NCBI RefSeq assembly: GCF_016864195.1
Contig: NZ_CP045202.1
Coordinates: 3,318,501-3,382,500, forward strand
Direction: 5' to 3'
Length of the DNA: 64,000 nucleotides
Source: Dechloromonas sp. TW-R-39-2
GTDB taxonomy: Bacteria > Pseudomonadota > Gammaproteobacteria > Burkholderiales > Rhodocyclaceae
Both the position numbers and the translations under genes were made by a program. Under the pieces are notes generated by a model, which saw only the letters and a list, made by a program, of their open reading frames with translations, did not search any database and was not told the DNA's origin. Positions 1 to 9,308 of this stretch are shown here, in pieces. The first letter of the stretch is position 1. The number at the start of each line of letters is the position of its first letter.

Positions 1-624
1 TTCTCGGTCCTGAAATGCCCTGAAGGCGCTGATCTCAGCACCCCAGAAGCGGCTGAAAAAGCCTTCCTGCAGGCGGGTACGGAGCAGGTTGCCGCCGGTT
101 ATGCCGTCTATGGCCCGACCACTTTGCTCGTTTTGACCGTGGGCGATGGCGTGGCCGTGTTCACGCTTGACCGCGAACAAGGCAGTTTCATCCTGACCCA
201 GGAAAATGTGCAGATTCCGGCCGACACCAAGGAATTCGCCATCAACATGTCGAACCAGCGTTTCTGGGAAGCACCGGTCCAGCGTTACGTCGCCGAAATG
301 CAGGCCGGCAAAACCGGACCGCTCGGCAAGGACTACAACATGCGTTGGGTCGCTTCGATGGTGGCTGATGTGCATCGCATCATGACGCGCGGCGGCATCT
401 TCATGTACCCGATGGACAGCAAGATGCAGGACAAGGGCGGCAAACTGCGCCTGATGTACGAAGCCAATCCAATGGCCATGCTGGTCGAGCAGGCCGGCGG
501 CGCCGCCACAACCGGTCGCCAGCGCATTCTCGACATCGTGCCGAATCAGTTGCACCAGCGCGTACCGGTCATTTTGGGCTCGAAAAACGAGGTCGACCGC
601 GTCACTGGCTATCACGCCAATTAA
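1..624 (+). CDS. fbp: Fructose-1,6-bisphosphatase class I, 3' part
   Basis: Converts fructose 1,6-bisphosphate to fructose 6-phosphate and phosphate in gluconeogenesis (cytoplasm). The frame is open from the first base, so the gene is cut by the left edge; 207 residues remain before TAA. Class I hallmarks are visible: [38 protein letters not shown] and [19 protein letters not shown], the substrate- and metal-binding C-terminal half of the family. It heads a run of sugar-phosphate genes (tkt, gap, epd, pgk, pyk, fba), although a minus-strand lipoprotein gene separates it from tkt. A terminator hairpin follows directly. Confidence 0.95.
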   Translation, partial: FSVLKCPEGADLSTPEAAEKAFLQAGTEQVAAGYAVYGPTTLLVLTVGDGVAVFTLDREQGSFILTQENVQIPADTKEFAINMSNQRFWEAPVQRYVAEMQAGKTGPLGKDYNMRWVASMVADVHRIMTRGGIFMYPMDSKMQDKGGKLRLMYEANPMAMLVEQAGGAATTGRQRILDIVPNQLHQRVPVILGSKNEVDRVTGYHAN

Positions 625-637
625 CTTCGTCCGGCAA

Positions 638-668
638 TAAAAAAAGGGGCCAACCGGCCCCTTTTTTA
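638..668. terminator. Bidirectional intrinsic terminator between fbp and the lipoprotein gene
   Basis: The stem GGGGCC-AACC-GGCCCC is preceded by an A-run and followed by a T-run, so it can terminate both the rightward fbp transcript and the leftward lipoprotein transcript. Confidence 0.85.
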
Positions 669-688
669 CTTTCTGGAAAACGCCGTGC

Positions 689-1399
689 TTAGCGATAGCC
701 GCCTTCATTGGCGTTATGAATGATCCAGGTCAGGTAATGACCGCTGCCGAAACCAGCCTGGTTGGAAAAAATCAAACGGCCCTGGCCTTTGAAAACCATT
801 TCCCAGCGCGTCTTGTCGCTACCGAAATAAAACGGAATGAACGCCTTGCCGGTGACGTAGGCCCCCTGATCGGTCGGCTGTCCGACAATATCGGTCGCCT
901 GTTGCTGCGACATGCCGATTTTCAGTTTGGTGAAACGGCTGTTGGCAGCCGGCACGCCGCTGACTTCACCCTGCCAGTCGTTCAAACCTTTAACCATCGT
1001 GCCCTGACCGGCTTCAGCCTTGGTCGAGTCGGTCACCGGCTTGTTCTTGGACAAATCGTAATTACCCGACGCCGCTTGCGGCGGAGCCGCTTCGACAGGA
1101 GCCGCGGCTGGCGCTGCTGCACTCCCGGCCGGAACGCAATCAGCCGGCGCATCGGCCACCTTCGCCTTGGTCTTGCTGGTTTTGCTCTTGGCCTTGCTCT
1201 TGGAGCTGTCGGCCTTGCAGACCGGCTTGCTTTCAACCGGCTTGGCAGCTGGTTCCGGGGCTTTTTCGGCTGCTTTTGCAGAAGCCGCATCGGACTCCGG
1301 CTTGCTCTGATTCGAACCGCAGGCCGAAAGCGCGGCGACCAGCAGCGACGCAAGCAGCAGCGAAGATACGGACGGGGATTTTCCGGAGGAGTTTTTCAT
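689..1399 (-). CDS. Predicted lipoprotein with BamE/SmpA-like C-terminal domain
   Basis: A 236-residue protein of no assigned role. The N-terminus is a type II signal peptide ending in the lipobox LSAC (residues near 25-30), so it should be a lipidated envelope protein. A long Ala/Lys/Ser/Pro-rich linker follows (roughly residues 30-125). The C-terminal part, FTKLKIGMSQQQATDIVGQP and on to WEMVFKGQGRLIFS, resembles the SmpA/OmlA/BamE-like fold, whose members use the same KIGM...V..GQP pattern. I chose the ATG at 1397-1399 because it precedes the signal peptide directly; upstream starts would run into the tkt leader. Divergent from tkt. Function beyond envelope localisation is unknown. Confidence 0.8.
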   Translation of the reverse strand: MKNSSGKSPSVSSLLLASLLVAALSACGSNQSKPESDAASAKAAEKAPEPAAKPVESKPVCKADSSKSKAKSKTSKTKAKVADAPADCVPAGSAAAPAAAPVEAAPPQAASGNYDLSKNKPVTDSTKAEAGQGTMVKGLNDWQGEVSGVPAANSRFTKLKIGMSQQQATDIVGQPTDQGAYVTGKAFIPFYFGSDKTRWEMVFKGQGRLIFSNQAGFGSGHYLTWIIHNANEGGYR

Positions 1400-1577
1400 G
1401 GGCAGGCTCTCTGAAATGCAATGTTCGGGCAAATCAGCCCGTGGAGCACGCAGTATATCGGGATAAGGAGCCGACGGCATCAGGACGCCTGTGTGGCTTG
1501 CCGAGAACAAAACGCCTACCCAAAAAAAGGGTTTTCCCCGATAATTTAGCCTTTTCAGCAGGCTGGATTTCCGGATC
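1400..1577. promoter_or_regulatory. Divergent intergenic region: lipoprotein gene / tkt
   Basis: 178 bases between two divergent start codons, so promoters for both genes should lie here. A GATAAT hexamer at 1540-1545, about 32 bases before the tkt ATG, is the best -10 candidate. I find no convincing -35 at normal spacing. A G/C-A/T block (CCC, A-run, GGG, T-run, CCCC) lies just before it. Confidence 0.3.
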
Positions 1578-3581
1578 ATGAGCGTCGTTAACGCCCCAAA
1601 GTTTTCTCCCCTGACCGGCGCAATCCGCGCCTTGGCCATGGATGCCGTCCAACAGGCCAACTCCGGGCACCCCGGTGCCCCGATGGGTATGGCGGAAATC
1701 GCCGAAGTGCTGTGGCGCCGTCACATGCGCCACAATCCGGCCAATCCGCAGTGGCCTGACCGCGACCGCTTTGTCCTTTCCAACGGCCACGGTTCGATGC
1801 TGATCTACGCATTGCTTCACCTGACCGGCTACGACCTGTCGGTCGACGACCTCAAGAACTTCCGCCAGTTGCACGCCCGCACCCCGGGCCACCCGGAATA
1901 CGGTTACACCGCTGGCGTTGAAACCACCACCGGCCCGCTCGGCCAGGGCATCACCAACGCCGTCGGCTTCGCGCTGGCCGAAAAGGTGCTGGCCGCCGAG
2001 TTCAACAAACCCGGTCACGAAATCGTCAATCACCACACCTACGCCTTCCTCGGCGACGGCTGCCTGATGGAAGGCGTTTCGCACGAAGCCTGTTCGCTGG
2101 CCGGCACGCTCGGTCTCGGCAAGCTGATCGCCTTCTGGGACGATAACGGCATTTCGATCGACGGCCACGTCGAAGGCTGGTTCACCGACAACACCCCGGC
2201 GCGTTTCGAATCCTACGGCTGGCACGTGATTCCTGCGGTCGACGGCCACAATGCCGATGAAATCGAAAAAGCCCTGCTCGCTGCCAAGGCGGTGACCGAC
2301 AAGCCCAGCCTGATCTGCTGCAAGACGACCATCGGCATGGGTTCGCCGAACAAGCAAGGTTCGCACGACTGCCACGGTGCACCGCTCGGTAAGGACGAAA
2401 TCGCCGCTGCCCGCGAATACATCGGCTGGAACCATCCGCCGTTCGAAATCCCGGCCGACGTCTATGCCGCCTGGAACCGCAAGCCGGCCGGCGCCGCTTT
2501 CGAAGAAAACTGGGGCAACCGCTTCAAGGCTTACCAGGCCGCCTTCCCGGCCGAAGCCGCCGAATTCGAACGTCGCGTCATGCAGCGCGAACTGCCGGCC
2601 TCCTGGGAAGCCACCAAGGCCGCCTATATTGCAACCTGCCGCGAGAAGGCCGAGAACATCGCCACCCGCAAGGCCTCGCAGAACGCCATCGCCGCGCTGG
2701 TCCCGGCCGTGCCGGAAATCTTCGGCGGTTCGGCCGACCTGGCCGGCTCCAACCTGACCTTCGTCAAGGGCAGCAAGGGCGTCACCCGCACCGAAGGCGG
2801 CAATTACTGCTACTACGGCGTGCGCGAATTCGCCATGACCGCGATCGCCAACGGCCTCGCCCTGCACGGCGGCCTGATCCCCTACACCGCGACCTTCCTG
2901 GTCTTCTCCGACTACGCCCGCAACGCCATTCGCATGGCCGCGCTGATGAAACAACGCCAGATCATGGTCTATACCCATGACTCCATCGGCCTCGGCGAAG
3001 ACGGCCCGACCCACCAGCCGGTCGAGCACATCCCGTCGATGCGCATCATTCCGAACCTCGACGTCTGGCGCCCGGCCGATGCGACCGAAACGGCCATCGC
3101 CTGGACTGCTGCGGTCGACCGTGCCGACGGCCCGAGTTTGCTCGCCCTGTCGCGCCAGAACCTGCCGACCGTGACGCAGAAGATTGCCGATGCCGACATC
3201 CGCAAGGGCGGCTACGTGCTGTCCGACATGGCCGACGCCAAGGCGGTGCTGATCGCCACCGGTTCCGAAGTCAAGCTGGCGCTCGACGCCCAGGCCGCAC
3301 TGGCCGCCGAAGGCGTTGCCACCCGCGTCGTTTCGATGCCTTGCACCAATGCCTTCGACCGTCAGGACAAGGCTTACCGCATGTCCGTCCTCGGTGCTCA
3401 CATGCCGCGCGTCGCCATCGAAGCGGCCCACCCGGACTTCTGGCACAAATATGTCGGCTTGCATGGCGCCGTGATCGGCATCAACCGTTTCGGCGAATCC
3501 GCCCCGGCCGGCCAACTGTTCGAGATGTTCGGTTTCACCGTCGCCAACGTCGTCAGCACGACCAAGGCGCTGCTGTCCTGA
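1578..3581 (+). CDS. tkt: Transketolase
   Basis: Thiamine-diphosphate enzyme that moves two-carbon units between ketoses and aldoses in the pentose phosphate pathway (and the Calvin cycle where present). 667 residues, the usual length. Visible marks: [12 protein letters not shown] with the catalytic-region His31, GPLGQGI, the ThDP/metal motif [13 protein letters not shown] continuing to [22 protein letters not shown] in the pyrimidine-binding domain, and [17 protein letters not shown] with substrate-binding histidines. It lies 30 bases upstream of gap on the same strand with no terminator between, so the two probably share a transcript. Confidence 0.97.
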   Translation: MSVVNAPKFSPLTGAIRALAMDAVQQANSGHPGAPMGMAEIAEVLWRRHMRHNPANPQWPDRDRFVLSNGHGSMLIYALLHLTGYDLSVDDLKNFRQLHARTPGHPEYGYTAGVETTTGPLGQGITNAVGFALAEKVLAAEFNKPGHEIVNHHTYAFLGDGCLMEGVSHEACSLAGTLGLGKLIAFWDDNGISIDGHVEGWFTDNTPARFESYGWHVIPAVDGHNADEIEKALLAAKAVTDKPSLICCKTTIGMGSPNKQGSHDCHGAPLGKDEIAAAREYIGWNHPPFEIPADVYAAWNRKPAGAAFEENWGNRFKAYQAAFPAEAAEFERRVMQRELPASWEATKAAYIATCREKAENIATRKASQNAIAALVPAVPEIFGGSADLAGSNLTFVKGSKGVTRTEGGNYCYYGVREFAMTAIANGLALHGGLIPYTATFLVFSDYARNAIRMAALMKQRQIMVYTHDSIGLGEDGPTHQPVEHIPSMRIIPNLDVWRPADATETAIAWTAAVDRADGPSLLALSRQNLPTVTQKIADADIRKGGYVLSDMADAKAVLIATGSEVKLALDAQAALAAEGVATRVVSMPCTNAFDRQDKAYRMSVLGAHMPRVAIEAAHPDFWHKYVGLHGAVIGINRFGESAPAGQLFEMFGFTVANVVSTTKALLS

Positions 3582-3611
3582 TTACTGATTAATTACAGAG
3601 GAGAAGCTTCA

Positions 3612-4640
3612 ATGGCTATCAAGGTTGCAATCAACGGTTTTGGTCGTATCGGTCGCTGCACACTGCGCGCGATCTATGAGCAGGGTCTGCAGAACGAATT
3701 CGACGTCGTCGCCATCAACGCCTCCGGCGACCTGGCGACCAACTCGCACCTGCTGAAGTACGACACGACGCATGGCCGTTTCCGCACCCCGGTCGAAACC
3801 GATGGCGAGAACTGCATCATCATCGACGGCAAGCGCATTGCTTTCTACAACACCAAGAACCCGAAGGACATCAACTGGGCCGACCACGGCGTTGATCTGC
3901 TTCTGGAATGCACCGGCGCCTACACCACCAAGGCCAAGGCCCAGGCCCTGCTCGAGCAAGGCGCCAAGCGCGTGCTGATTTCCGCTCCGGGCGGCGATGA
4001 CGTCGACACCACCATCGTCGTCGGTGTTAACGAAGGCGCGCTGAAGGCCGACATGACTGTCGTCTCCAACGCTTCCTGCACGACCAACTGCCTGGCCCCG
4101 GTCGCCAAGATCCTGTCTGACGCCATCGGCATCAAGCAGGGCCTGATGACCACCATCCACGCTTACACCAACGACCAGGTCACCGTCGACGTCCGTCACA
4201 AGGACCTGCGCCGCGCCCGTGCCGCTGCCGCCAACATCATCCCGACCAAAACCGGTGCCGCCAAGGCCGTCGGTCTGGTGCTGCCGCAACTGGTCGGCAA
4301 GGTCGATGGCTTCGCGCTGCGCGTCCCGACCATCAATGTCTCGCTGGTCGACCTGACCTTCACCGCCGACCGCGCCACCACCAAGGAAGAAATCAACGCC
4401 TTGATGACCGCCGCCGCGAATGGTCCGCTCAAGGGCATCATGGATGTGAACAACGAGCCGCTCGTTTCCTCCGACTTCAACCACACCACCGTCTCTTCCA
4501 CCTTCGACGCAACGCAGACCCGCGTCATCAAGGGCGAAGACGGTTCCGTGCTGGTCAAGGTTCTGGCCTGGTACGACAACGAGTGGGGTTACTCCTGCCG
4601 CATGCTCGACGCCGCCCGCGCCTGGATGGCCGCCAAGTAA
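3612..4640 (+). CDS. gap: Glyceraldehyde-3-phosphate dehydrogenase (type I)
   Basis: Interconverts glyceraldehyde 3-phosphate and 1,3-bisphosphoglycerate. 342 residues: Rossmann start INGFGRIGR at 8-15, catalytic Cys156 in SNASCTTNC, and the C-terminal [12 protein letters not shown] strong ribosome site GAGGAG (3598-3603) sets the ATG. Unusually, the loop that binds the adenosine ribose reads AINASGD (residues 34-40). NAD-specific enzymes normally have Asp there (AINDL), whereas NADP-preferring GapB of Bacillus has AINAS. I infer possible NADP preference and an anabolic role. A second GAPDH-family gene (epd) lies one gene downstream. Confidence 0.96.
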   Translation: MAIKVAINGFGRIGRCTLRAIYEQGLQNEFDVVAINASGDLATNSHLLKYDTTHGRFRTPVETDGENCIIIDGKRIAFYNTKNPKDINWADHGVDLLLECTGAYTTKAKAQALLEQGAKRVLISAPGGDDVDTTIVVGVNEGALKADMTVVSNASCTTNCLAPVAKILSDAIGIKQGLMTTIHAYTNDQVTVDVRHKDLRRARAAAANIIPTKTGAAKAVGLVLPQLVGKVDGFALRVPTINVSLVDLTFTADRATTKEEINALMTAAANGPLKGIMDVNNEPLVSSDFNHTTVSSTFDATQTRVIKGEDGSVLVKVLAWYDNEWGYSCRMLDAARAWMAAK

Positions 4641-4660
4641 GACGAGGCGCCAGCCCAAAC

Positions 4661-4692
4661 AAAAACCGCCGGTTTCCCCGGCGGTTTTTTTA
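4661..4692 (+). terminator. Intrinsic terminator after gap
   Basis: Stem CCGCCGG / CCGGCGG with a short T/C loop, A-run before and T-run after. It ends the tkt-gap unit and, because of the A-run, may also serve the convergent minus-strand gene. Confidence 0.85.
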
Positions 4693-4721
4693 TGTCGCTC
4701 CGACAAACAGCCGGACCGGAA

Positions 4722-5255
4722 TCAGGCGGCCTTGGCCATATCCAGAGGCAAGCCCGAAGGCGACAAGATGCTGAGAATCCCGCTCGCCATGTTGGCCCCC
4801 GACAGCGCACCAGCCTGGTCGCCGGCCTCCGGCTTGATCAATTGTGCCGAGGCCGATTCATCATCAGGCGCCGCCTTGCGCCCCAGCAATTTCTCGCGAA
4901 CGCGCTCATTGATCGTCGCCTCCATCGCCATACGCTTGTCCGGCGGCATGGCATCAAGATCGGCTTCGGTCAGCCCAAGTTCCTTCAACACCGCATCACG
5001 TATGTGCTCCGCCGGAGTTTTTTTCATGTAGTCGTTCAGTTCGGCCACTACGGCCTTGTAGGCCGCCTGAATCGCTTCTTCCTTTTCACGCTGAATCTGG
5101 CTCGCCGACTTTTCAACCTTGGCGGCTTTCGCCTTGTCCGTGGTGCTCACCACTTTCTTGAATACATCGGCAAAGGTTTCGGCGCTTGATCGTTCGGCCG
5201 TACGAACGGAGCTTGCCGACAGACTGCCGGAAGACAGGTCGCTGGTAATTTGCAT
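4722..5255 (-). CDS. Hypothetical protein, helical, no family recognised
   Basis: 177 residues; I do not recognise a family. It has no signal peptide or membrane segment. The N-terminal 50 residues are Ser/Thr-rich (MQITSDLSSGSLSASS), the middle (about 55-140) is highly charged and probably helical (QIQREKEEAIQAAYKAVVAE, then a segment ending PDKRMAMEATINERVREKLL), and the C-terminal 40 residues are small and hydrophobic (GALSGANMASGILSILSPSG). The start at 5255 is supported by a GAGG ribosome site just upstream (GAGGATGGAATC before ATG). It stands alone between gap and epd on the opposite strand. A sigma-54-like promoter lies upstream. A secreted, flagellar or regulatory role would be guesswork. 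Confidence 0.7.
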   Translation of the reverse strand: MQITSDLSSGSLSASSVRTAERSSAETFADVFKKVVSTTDKAKAAKVEKSASQIQREKEEAIQAAYKAVVAELNDYMKKTPAEHIRDAVLKELGLTEADLDAMPPDKRMAMEATINERVREKLLGRKAAPDDESASAQLIKPEAGDQAGALSGANMASGILSILSPSGLPLDMAKAA

Positions 5256-5286
5256 GATTCCATCCTCAAAAGATACAACGACATCA

Positions 5287-5302
5287 AGCAAATAATGCAC
5301 CA
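5287..5302 (-). promoter_or_regulatory. Candidate sigma-54 (-24/-12) promoter of the hypothetical gene
   Basis: Read on the minus strand the site is TGGTGCATTATTTGCT. It has the GG and GC dinucleotides exactly ten bases apart as RpoN promoters require, with TGG and TTGC close to the TGGCAC-N5-TTGC consensus. Transcription would start about 20 bases before the ATG at 5255. I see no enhancer-binding-protein site. GG-N10-GC occurs often by chance, so this is tentative. Confidence 0.35.
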
Positions 5303-5429
5303 GCATAAATCGAAGTTTTTACGGCACGAAATTGCCTCTCCGCCGCACCTCGCTCTTCCGCGACGGCAGAAGTTGCCGGTCGACACTGCCGTTTCGTCGC
5401 AAGAGCACTCGGTTTTATGACCACAACCT

Positions 5430-5437
5430 TGTAAAAT
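5430..5437 (+). promoter_or_regulatory. Extended -10 element upstream of epd
   Basis: TGTAAAAT lies about 25 bases before the TTG start. The same TGTAAAAT/GGTAAAAT form precedes fba, amgK and the NCS2 permease gene in this window. No clear -35 at 17 bases. Confidence 0.4.
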
Positions 5438-5459
5438 CACAGGCTTCGATCATTTCGGA

Positions 5460-6521
5460 TTGGCCCGCGTGCCCGGCACCCCTCGCCCCCTTCGTCTCGC
5501 CATCAACGGTTACGGCCGTATCGGACGTTGCTTTTTGCGTGCCCTGCTGGCGTCGACCGCGGCAAAGCGCATGCAGGTCGTCGCCATCAACGAACCAGCC
5601 AATCTCGACAGCATGGCCTACCTGACGCGCTACGATTCGACGCACGGCCGTTTTCCCGGCGAGGTTGATCTGGCGGACAACAGCCTGCTGGTCGATGGGC
5701 AGAAAATCAGCGTCAGTCATGCCCGCCAACCGGATGCCGTGGACTGGTCGTCACTGGATATCGACCTGCTGGTCGAAGCCTCGGGTTGCTACGGTCAACG
5801 GGCCGAATTGAGCCGTTTTCTCGATGCCGGCTGCCCGCGCCTGCTGCTCTCGCACCCAGGCCAAAGTGCAGACGATGTCGACGCGACCATCGTTCCCGGC
5901 ATCAATACCGAGTCGCTGAACGGCAACGAACGGCTGGTTTCCGCCGCTTCCTGCACGACCAACGCCATCGTGCCCATCCTTGCATTGCTCGACCGTGAAA
6001 TCGGCATCGAACAGGTAATGCTGACGACGCTGCATTCAGTGATGAACGACCAGCCGCTGATCGACGGCTATCACCACGAAGACCTGCGCCGCACCCGCTC
6101 GGCGATGCAGTCGATCATCCCGGTATCGACCGGGCTGGCGCGCGGCGTCGAGCGTCTGCTGCCTTGCCTCGCTGGCAAGGTCAGTGCAAAGGCCATCCGC
6201 GTCCCGACGCTGAATGTTTCGGCCATCGACCTGACCCTGCACACGCAGCGCCCGGTTTCGGCCGGTGAAATCAATGCCCTGCTGGCAGCCGCCGCCAAGG
6301 GACCGCTCGCCGGCCTGCTGGCCTATTCCGAGGCGGCGCATGCTTCGATCGATTTCAATCACGACCCGCATTCGGCCATCGTCGACGGCAGCCAGACCCG
6401 CACCGCCGGGAAGCACCTGGTCAATCTGTTCGTCTGGTTCGACAACGAATGGGGCTTTGCCAACCGCATGCTGGAGGTGGCCGATCACTGGTCGCGCCTC
6501 TGGCCCACCGCACACGACTAA
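5460..6521 (+). CDS. epd: Erythrose-4-phosphate dehydrogenase (GAPDH family)
   Basis: Oxidises erythrose 4-phosphate to 4-phosphoerythronate, the first step of the DXP-dependent pyridoxal phosphate pathway; pdxA of the same pathway is also in this window. 353 residues with INGYGRIGR, Cys165 in SAASCTTN, and the Epd-type signatures [20 protein letters not shown] and [16 protein letters not shown], which match E. coli Epd better than glycolytic GAPDH. The nucleotide loop is AINEPAN (Glu as in Epd). There is no ATG before the Rossmann motif; I use TTG at 5460, with GTG at 5469 as alternative. Only 19 bases separate it from pgk, the order known from enterobacterial epd-pgk-fba. Confidence 0.88.
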   Translation: MARVPGTPRPLRLAINGYGRIGRCFLRALLASTAAKRMQVVAINEPANLDSMAYLTRYDSTHGRFPGEVDLADNSLLVDGQKISVSHARQPDAVDWSSLDIDLLVEASGCYGQRAELSRFLDAGCPRLLLSHPGQSADDVDATIVPGINTESLNGNERLVSAASCTTNAIVPILALLDREIGIEQVMLTTLHSVMNDQPLIDGYHHEDLRRTRSAMQSIIPVSTGLARGVERLLPCLAGKVSAKAIRVPTLNVSAIDLTLHTQRPVSAGEINALLAAAAKGPLAGLLAYSEAAHASIDFNHDPHSAIVDGSQTRTAGKHLVNLFVWFDNEWGFANRMLEVADHWSRLWPTAHD

Positions 6522-6540
6522 CCTTCTCCAGGAGAGCAGC

Positions 6541-7725
6541 ATGAACGTTACCAAACTCACCGACCTCGACGTTTCCGGCAAGCGCGTTTTCATCCGCGCC
6601 GACTTGAACGTGCCGCAGGACGAAGCCGGCAACATCACCGAAGACACCCGCATCCGTGCCTCGCTGCCGTCGATCAAGTACTGCCTGGAAAAGGGCGCCG
6701 CCGTGATGGTGACCTCGCACCTCGGCCGGCCGACCGAAGGCGAGCTGAATCACGAAGACAGCCTGATGCCGGTCGCCGTGCGCCTTGGCCAGATGCTGCA
6801 CACCTCGGTGCGCCTGATCCAGAACTGGGTCGATGGCGATTTCACGGTCAAGCCGGGCGAAGTCGTGTTGCTCGAAAACTGCCGCGTCAACAAGGGCGAA
6901 AAGAAGAACAACGACGAACTGGCGCAAAAGATGGCCAAGCTGTGCGACGTCTACGTCAACGACGCTTTCGGTACCGCCCACCGTGCCGAAGCCACCACGC
7001 ACGGCATCGCCAAGTACGCCCCGGTCGCCTGCGCCGGCATCCTGATGGGCGCCGAAATCGACGCCCTGGGCAAGGCCCTGCATGAGCCGAAGCGCCCGCT
7101 GGTCGCCATCGTCGGCGGCTCCAAGGTTTCCAGCAAGCTGACCATCCTCAAGTCGCTGGCGAGCAAGGTCGACCAGCTGATCGTCGGCGGCGGCATCGCC
7201 AACACCTTCCTGCTCGCCTCCGGCAAGCGCATCGGCGACTCGCTGGCCGAAGCCGACCTGGTCAAGGAAGCGCACGCCATCATGGACATCATGAAAGAAC
7301 GCGGCGCCGAAGTGCCGTTGCCGACCGACGTCGTCGTCGCCGACGAAGTCTCCGCGCTGGCCCGTGCCAACAAGATTTCGGTCGACGATGTCGCCACGCA
7401 CGACCGCATCCTCGACGTCGGCCCGAAGAGCGCCGTCAAGCTCGCCGAAATCATCGCCAATGCCGGCACCGTGGTCTGGAACGGCCCGGTCGGCGTCTTC
7501 GAACTGCCGCAATTTGCCGGCGGCACCAAGATGCTGGCCTCGGCCATCGCCCACTCCGAGGCCTTCTCGATCGCCGGCGGCGGTGACACGCTGGCCGCGA
7601 TCGCCAAGTTCCACATCGCCGACGACGTCGGCTACATCTCGACCGGCGGCGGCGCCTTCCTGGAATTCCTTGAAGGCAAAACCTTGCCGGCCATCGCCGT
7701 GCTTGAAGAACGCGCGGCAAAATAA
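6541..7725 (+). CDS. pgk: Phosphoglycerate kinase
   Basis: Transfers phosphate from 1,3-bisphosphoglycerate to ADP (reversible). 394 residues. Marks: [38 protein letters not shown] segment, [13 protein letters not shown], and the C-terminal nucleotide loop [10 protein letters not shown] and [12 protein letters not shown]. The ATG at 6541 has the ribosome site CAGGAGA 7 bases upstream and matches the family start. It follows epd by 19 bases and is followed by pyk after 100 bases, so epd-pgk at least should be cotranscribed. Confidence 0.97.
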   Translation: MNVTKLTDLDVSGKRVFIRADLNVPQDEAGNITEDTRIRASLPSIKYCLEKGAAVMVTSHLGRPTEGELNHEDSLMPVAVRLGQMLHTSVRLIQNWVDGDFTVKPGEVVLLENCRVNKGEKKNNDELAQKMAKLCDVYVNDAFGTAHRAEATTHGIAKYAPVACAGILMGAEIDALGKALHEPKRPLVAIVGGSKVSSKLTILKSLASKVDQLIVGGGIANTFLLASGKRIGDSLAEADLVKEAHAIMDIMKERGAEVPLPTDVVVADEVSALARANKISVDDVATHDRILDVGPKSAVKLAEIIANAGTVVWNGPVGVFELPQFAGGTKMLASAIAHSEAFSIAGGGDTLAAIAKFHIADDVGYISTGGGAFLEFLEGKTLPAIAVLEERAAK

Positions 7726-7825
7726 GCTTTGAACCACGGTTGACCGCAGCAAGCTCCTGACGGGGCATCGCGCGGTCGACCGGCTGGAAACGGCCAAAAT
7801 CAAAAACCGCAGGGAGAGAGAAGAC

Positions 7826-9259
7826 ATGTCACGCCACACCAAGATCGTCGCCACGCTGGGCCCCGCCTCATCCACCCCGGAAGTTCTCGAACGCATGGTG
7901 CAAGCCGGCATCGACGTGGTGCGCATGAACTTCTCGCACGGCACGGCCGAAGACCATAAAGCCCGCGCCATCGGCATTCGTGCTGCCGCCGCCAAATACG
8001 GCCGCACCGTCGGCATTCTTGGCGATCTGCAGGGCCCGAAAATCCGGGTCGGCAAATTTGAATCCGGCAAGATCACGCTGGTCATCGGTGAAACTTTCAT
8101 CCTCGATGCACAATGCACGCTCGGCAACCAGGAACGCGTCGGCCTCGATTACAAGGATCTGCCGAAAGACGTCGTCTTCGGCGACATCCTGCTGCTCGAC
8201 GACGGCCGCCTGAAGCTGGAAGTGACCGGCGTGCGCGGCCATGAAATCCACACCCGCGTCATCGTCGGCGGCGAGCTCTCCAACAACAAGGGGATCAATC
8301 GCCAGGGCGGCGGACTGACCGCGCCGGCGCTGACCGCCAAGGACATGGACGACATCAAGACGGCAGCCCAAATCGGCGTCGATTTCGTCGCCGTCTCCTT
8401 CCCGAAAAGCGCCGCCGACATGTACATGGCGCGCCAGTTGCTGCGTGCCGCCGGCAGCCAGGCCGTGCTGATCGCCAAGATCGAACGGGTTGAAGCCGTC
8501 GCCAACCTGGCCGAAATCCTCGATGCTTCCGATGGCGTCATGGTCGCCCGTGGCGACCTCGCCGTCGAAGTCGGCGATGCCGCCGTGCCGGCGCTGCAGA
8601 AGAAGATGATCCGCATGGCGCGCGACATGAACAAGCTGACCATCACCGCAACGCAGATGATGGAGTCGATGATCAGCTCTCCGGTGCCAACCCGCGCTGA
8701 AGTCTCCGACGTGGCCAATGCCGTGCTCGACGGCACCGACGCCGTGATGCTTTCGGCCGAAACGGCGAGCGGCAAATATCCGGTCGAAACCGTCGAATCG
8801 ATGGCCCGCATTTGCGTCGAGGCCGAACGCTCGGCCGAAGTCACGCTCGATCGCGAATTCCTCGACCGCGTGTTCACGCGCATCGACCAGTCGATCGCCA
8901 TGGCCGCCATCTGGACGGCGCATCATCTCAAGGTCAAGGCTATCGCCGCACTCACCCAGTCCGGTTCGACCGCGCTGTGGATGAGCCGCCTGAACTGCGG
9001 CGTACCGATCTACGCGCTGACGCCGGATGCCGAATCGGTTTCCCGCATGGTGCTTTACCGCGAAGTTTACCCGCTGCTGATGACCCAGCAGCACAGCGAC
9101 CGCGACCTGCTGCTGGCCGAAGCCGAGCAACTGCTGATCGACCGCGGCGTGGTCGAAAAGGGCGATCTCATCGTGCTGACCATCGGCGAGCCGATCGGCA
9201 CGACGGGCGGCACCAACACCCTGAAGATCGTCCGGGTCGGCGAGCATCAAATCGCCTAG
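7826..9259 (+). CDS. pyk: Pyruvate kinase
   Basis: Makes pyruvate and ATP from phosphoenolpyruvate and ADP. 477 residues. Marks: KIVATLGPASS at the N-terminus, VRMNFSHG, GDLQGPKIRVG, the signature IAKIERVEAVANL with the catalytic Lys, VMVARGDLAVEVG, and ATQMMESM with PTRAEVSDVANAVLDG. The C-terminal regulatory domain (from about 355) is present. The ATG follows a GGGAGAGAGAAG ribosome site. The 100-base gap before it carries two copies of a GTCGAC-like motif (7742-7752, 7775-7784), described as a finding. Confidence 0.97.
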   Translation: MSRHTKIVATLGPASSTPEVLERMVQAGIDVVRMNFSHGTAEDHKARAIGIRAAAAKYGRTVGILGDLQGPKIRVGKFESGKITLVIGETFILDAQCTLGNQERVGLDYKDLPKDVVFGDILLLDDGRLKLEVTGVRGHEIHTRVIVGGELSNNKGINRQGGGLTAPALTAKDMDDIKTAAQIGVDFVAVSFPKSAADMYMARQLLRAAGSQAVLIAKIERVEAVANLAEILDASDGVMVARGDLAVEVGDAAVPALQKKMIRMARDMNKLTITATQMMESMISSPVPTRAEVSDVANAVLDGTDAVMLSAETASGKYPVETVESMARICVEAERSAEVTLDREFLDRVFTRIDQSIAMAAIWTAHHLKVKAIAALTQSGSTALWMSRLNCGVPIYALTPDAESVSRMVLYREVYPLLMTQQHSDRDLLLAEAEQLLIDRGVVEKGDLIVLTIGEPIGTTGGTNTLKIVRVGEHQIA

Positions 9260-9260
9260 C

Positions 9261-9303
9261 CCTGTAAAATAGCCAGATTAATTAATTCAGTTATACAGAG
9301 GAG
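9261..9303 (+). promoter_or_regulatory. Promoter and leader of fba
   Basis: TGTAAAAT at 9263-9270 is an extended -10 candidate, followed by an AT-rich leader and the strong ribosome site ACAGAGGAG, which is shared almost exactly with the gap leader. No good -35 is visible. Confidence 0.35.
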
Positions 9304-9308
9304 TCCCC

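Noticed and set aside
1434..3515. Very long open frame on the minus strand across tkt
   Set aside because: Shadow of a GC-rich gene: its translation is low-complexity and Gly/Arg/Val-rich, with no family marks, while tkt on the plus strand is unmistakable.
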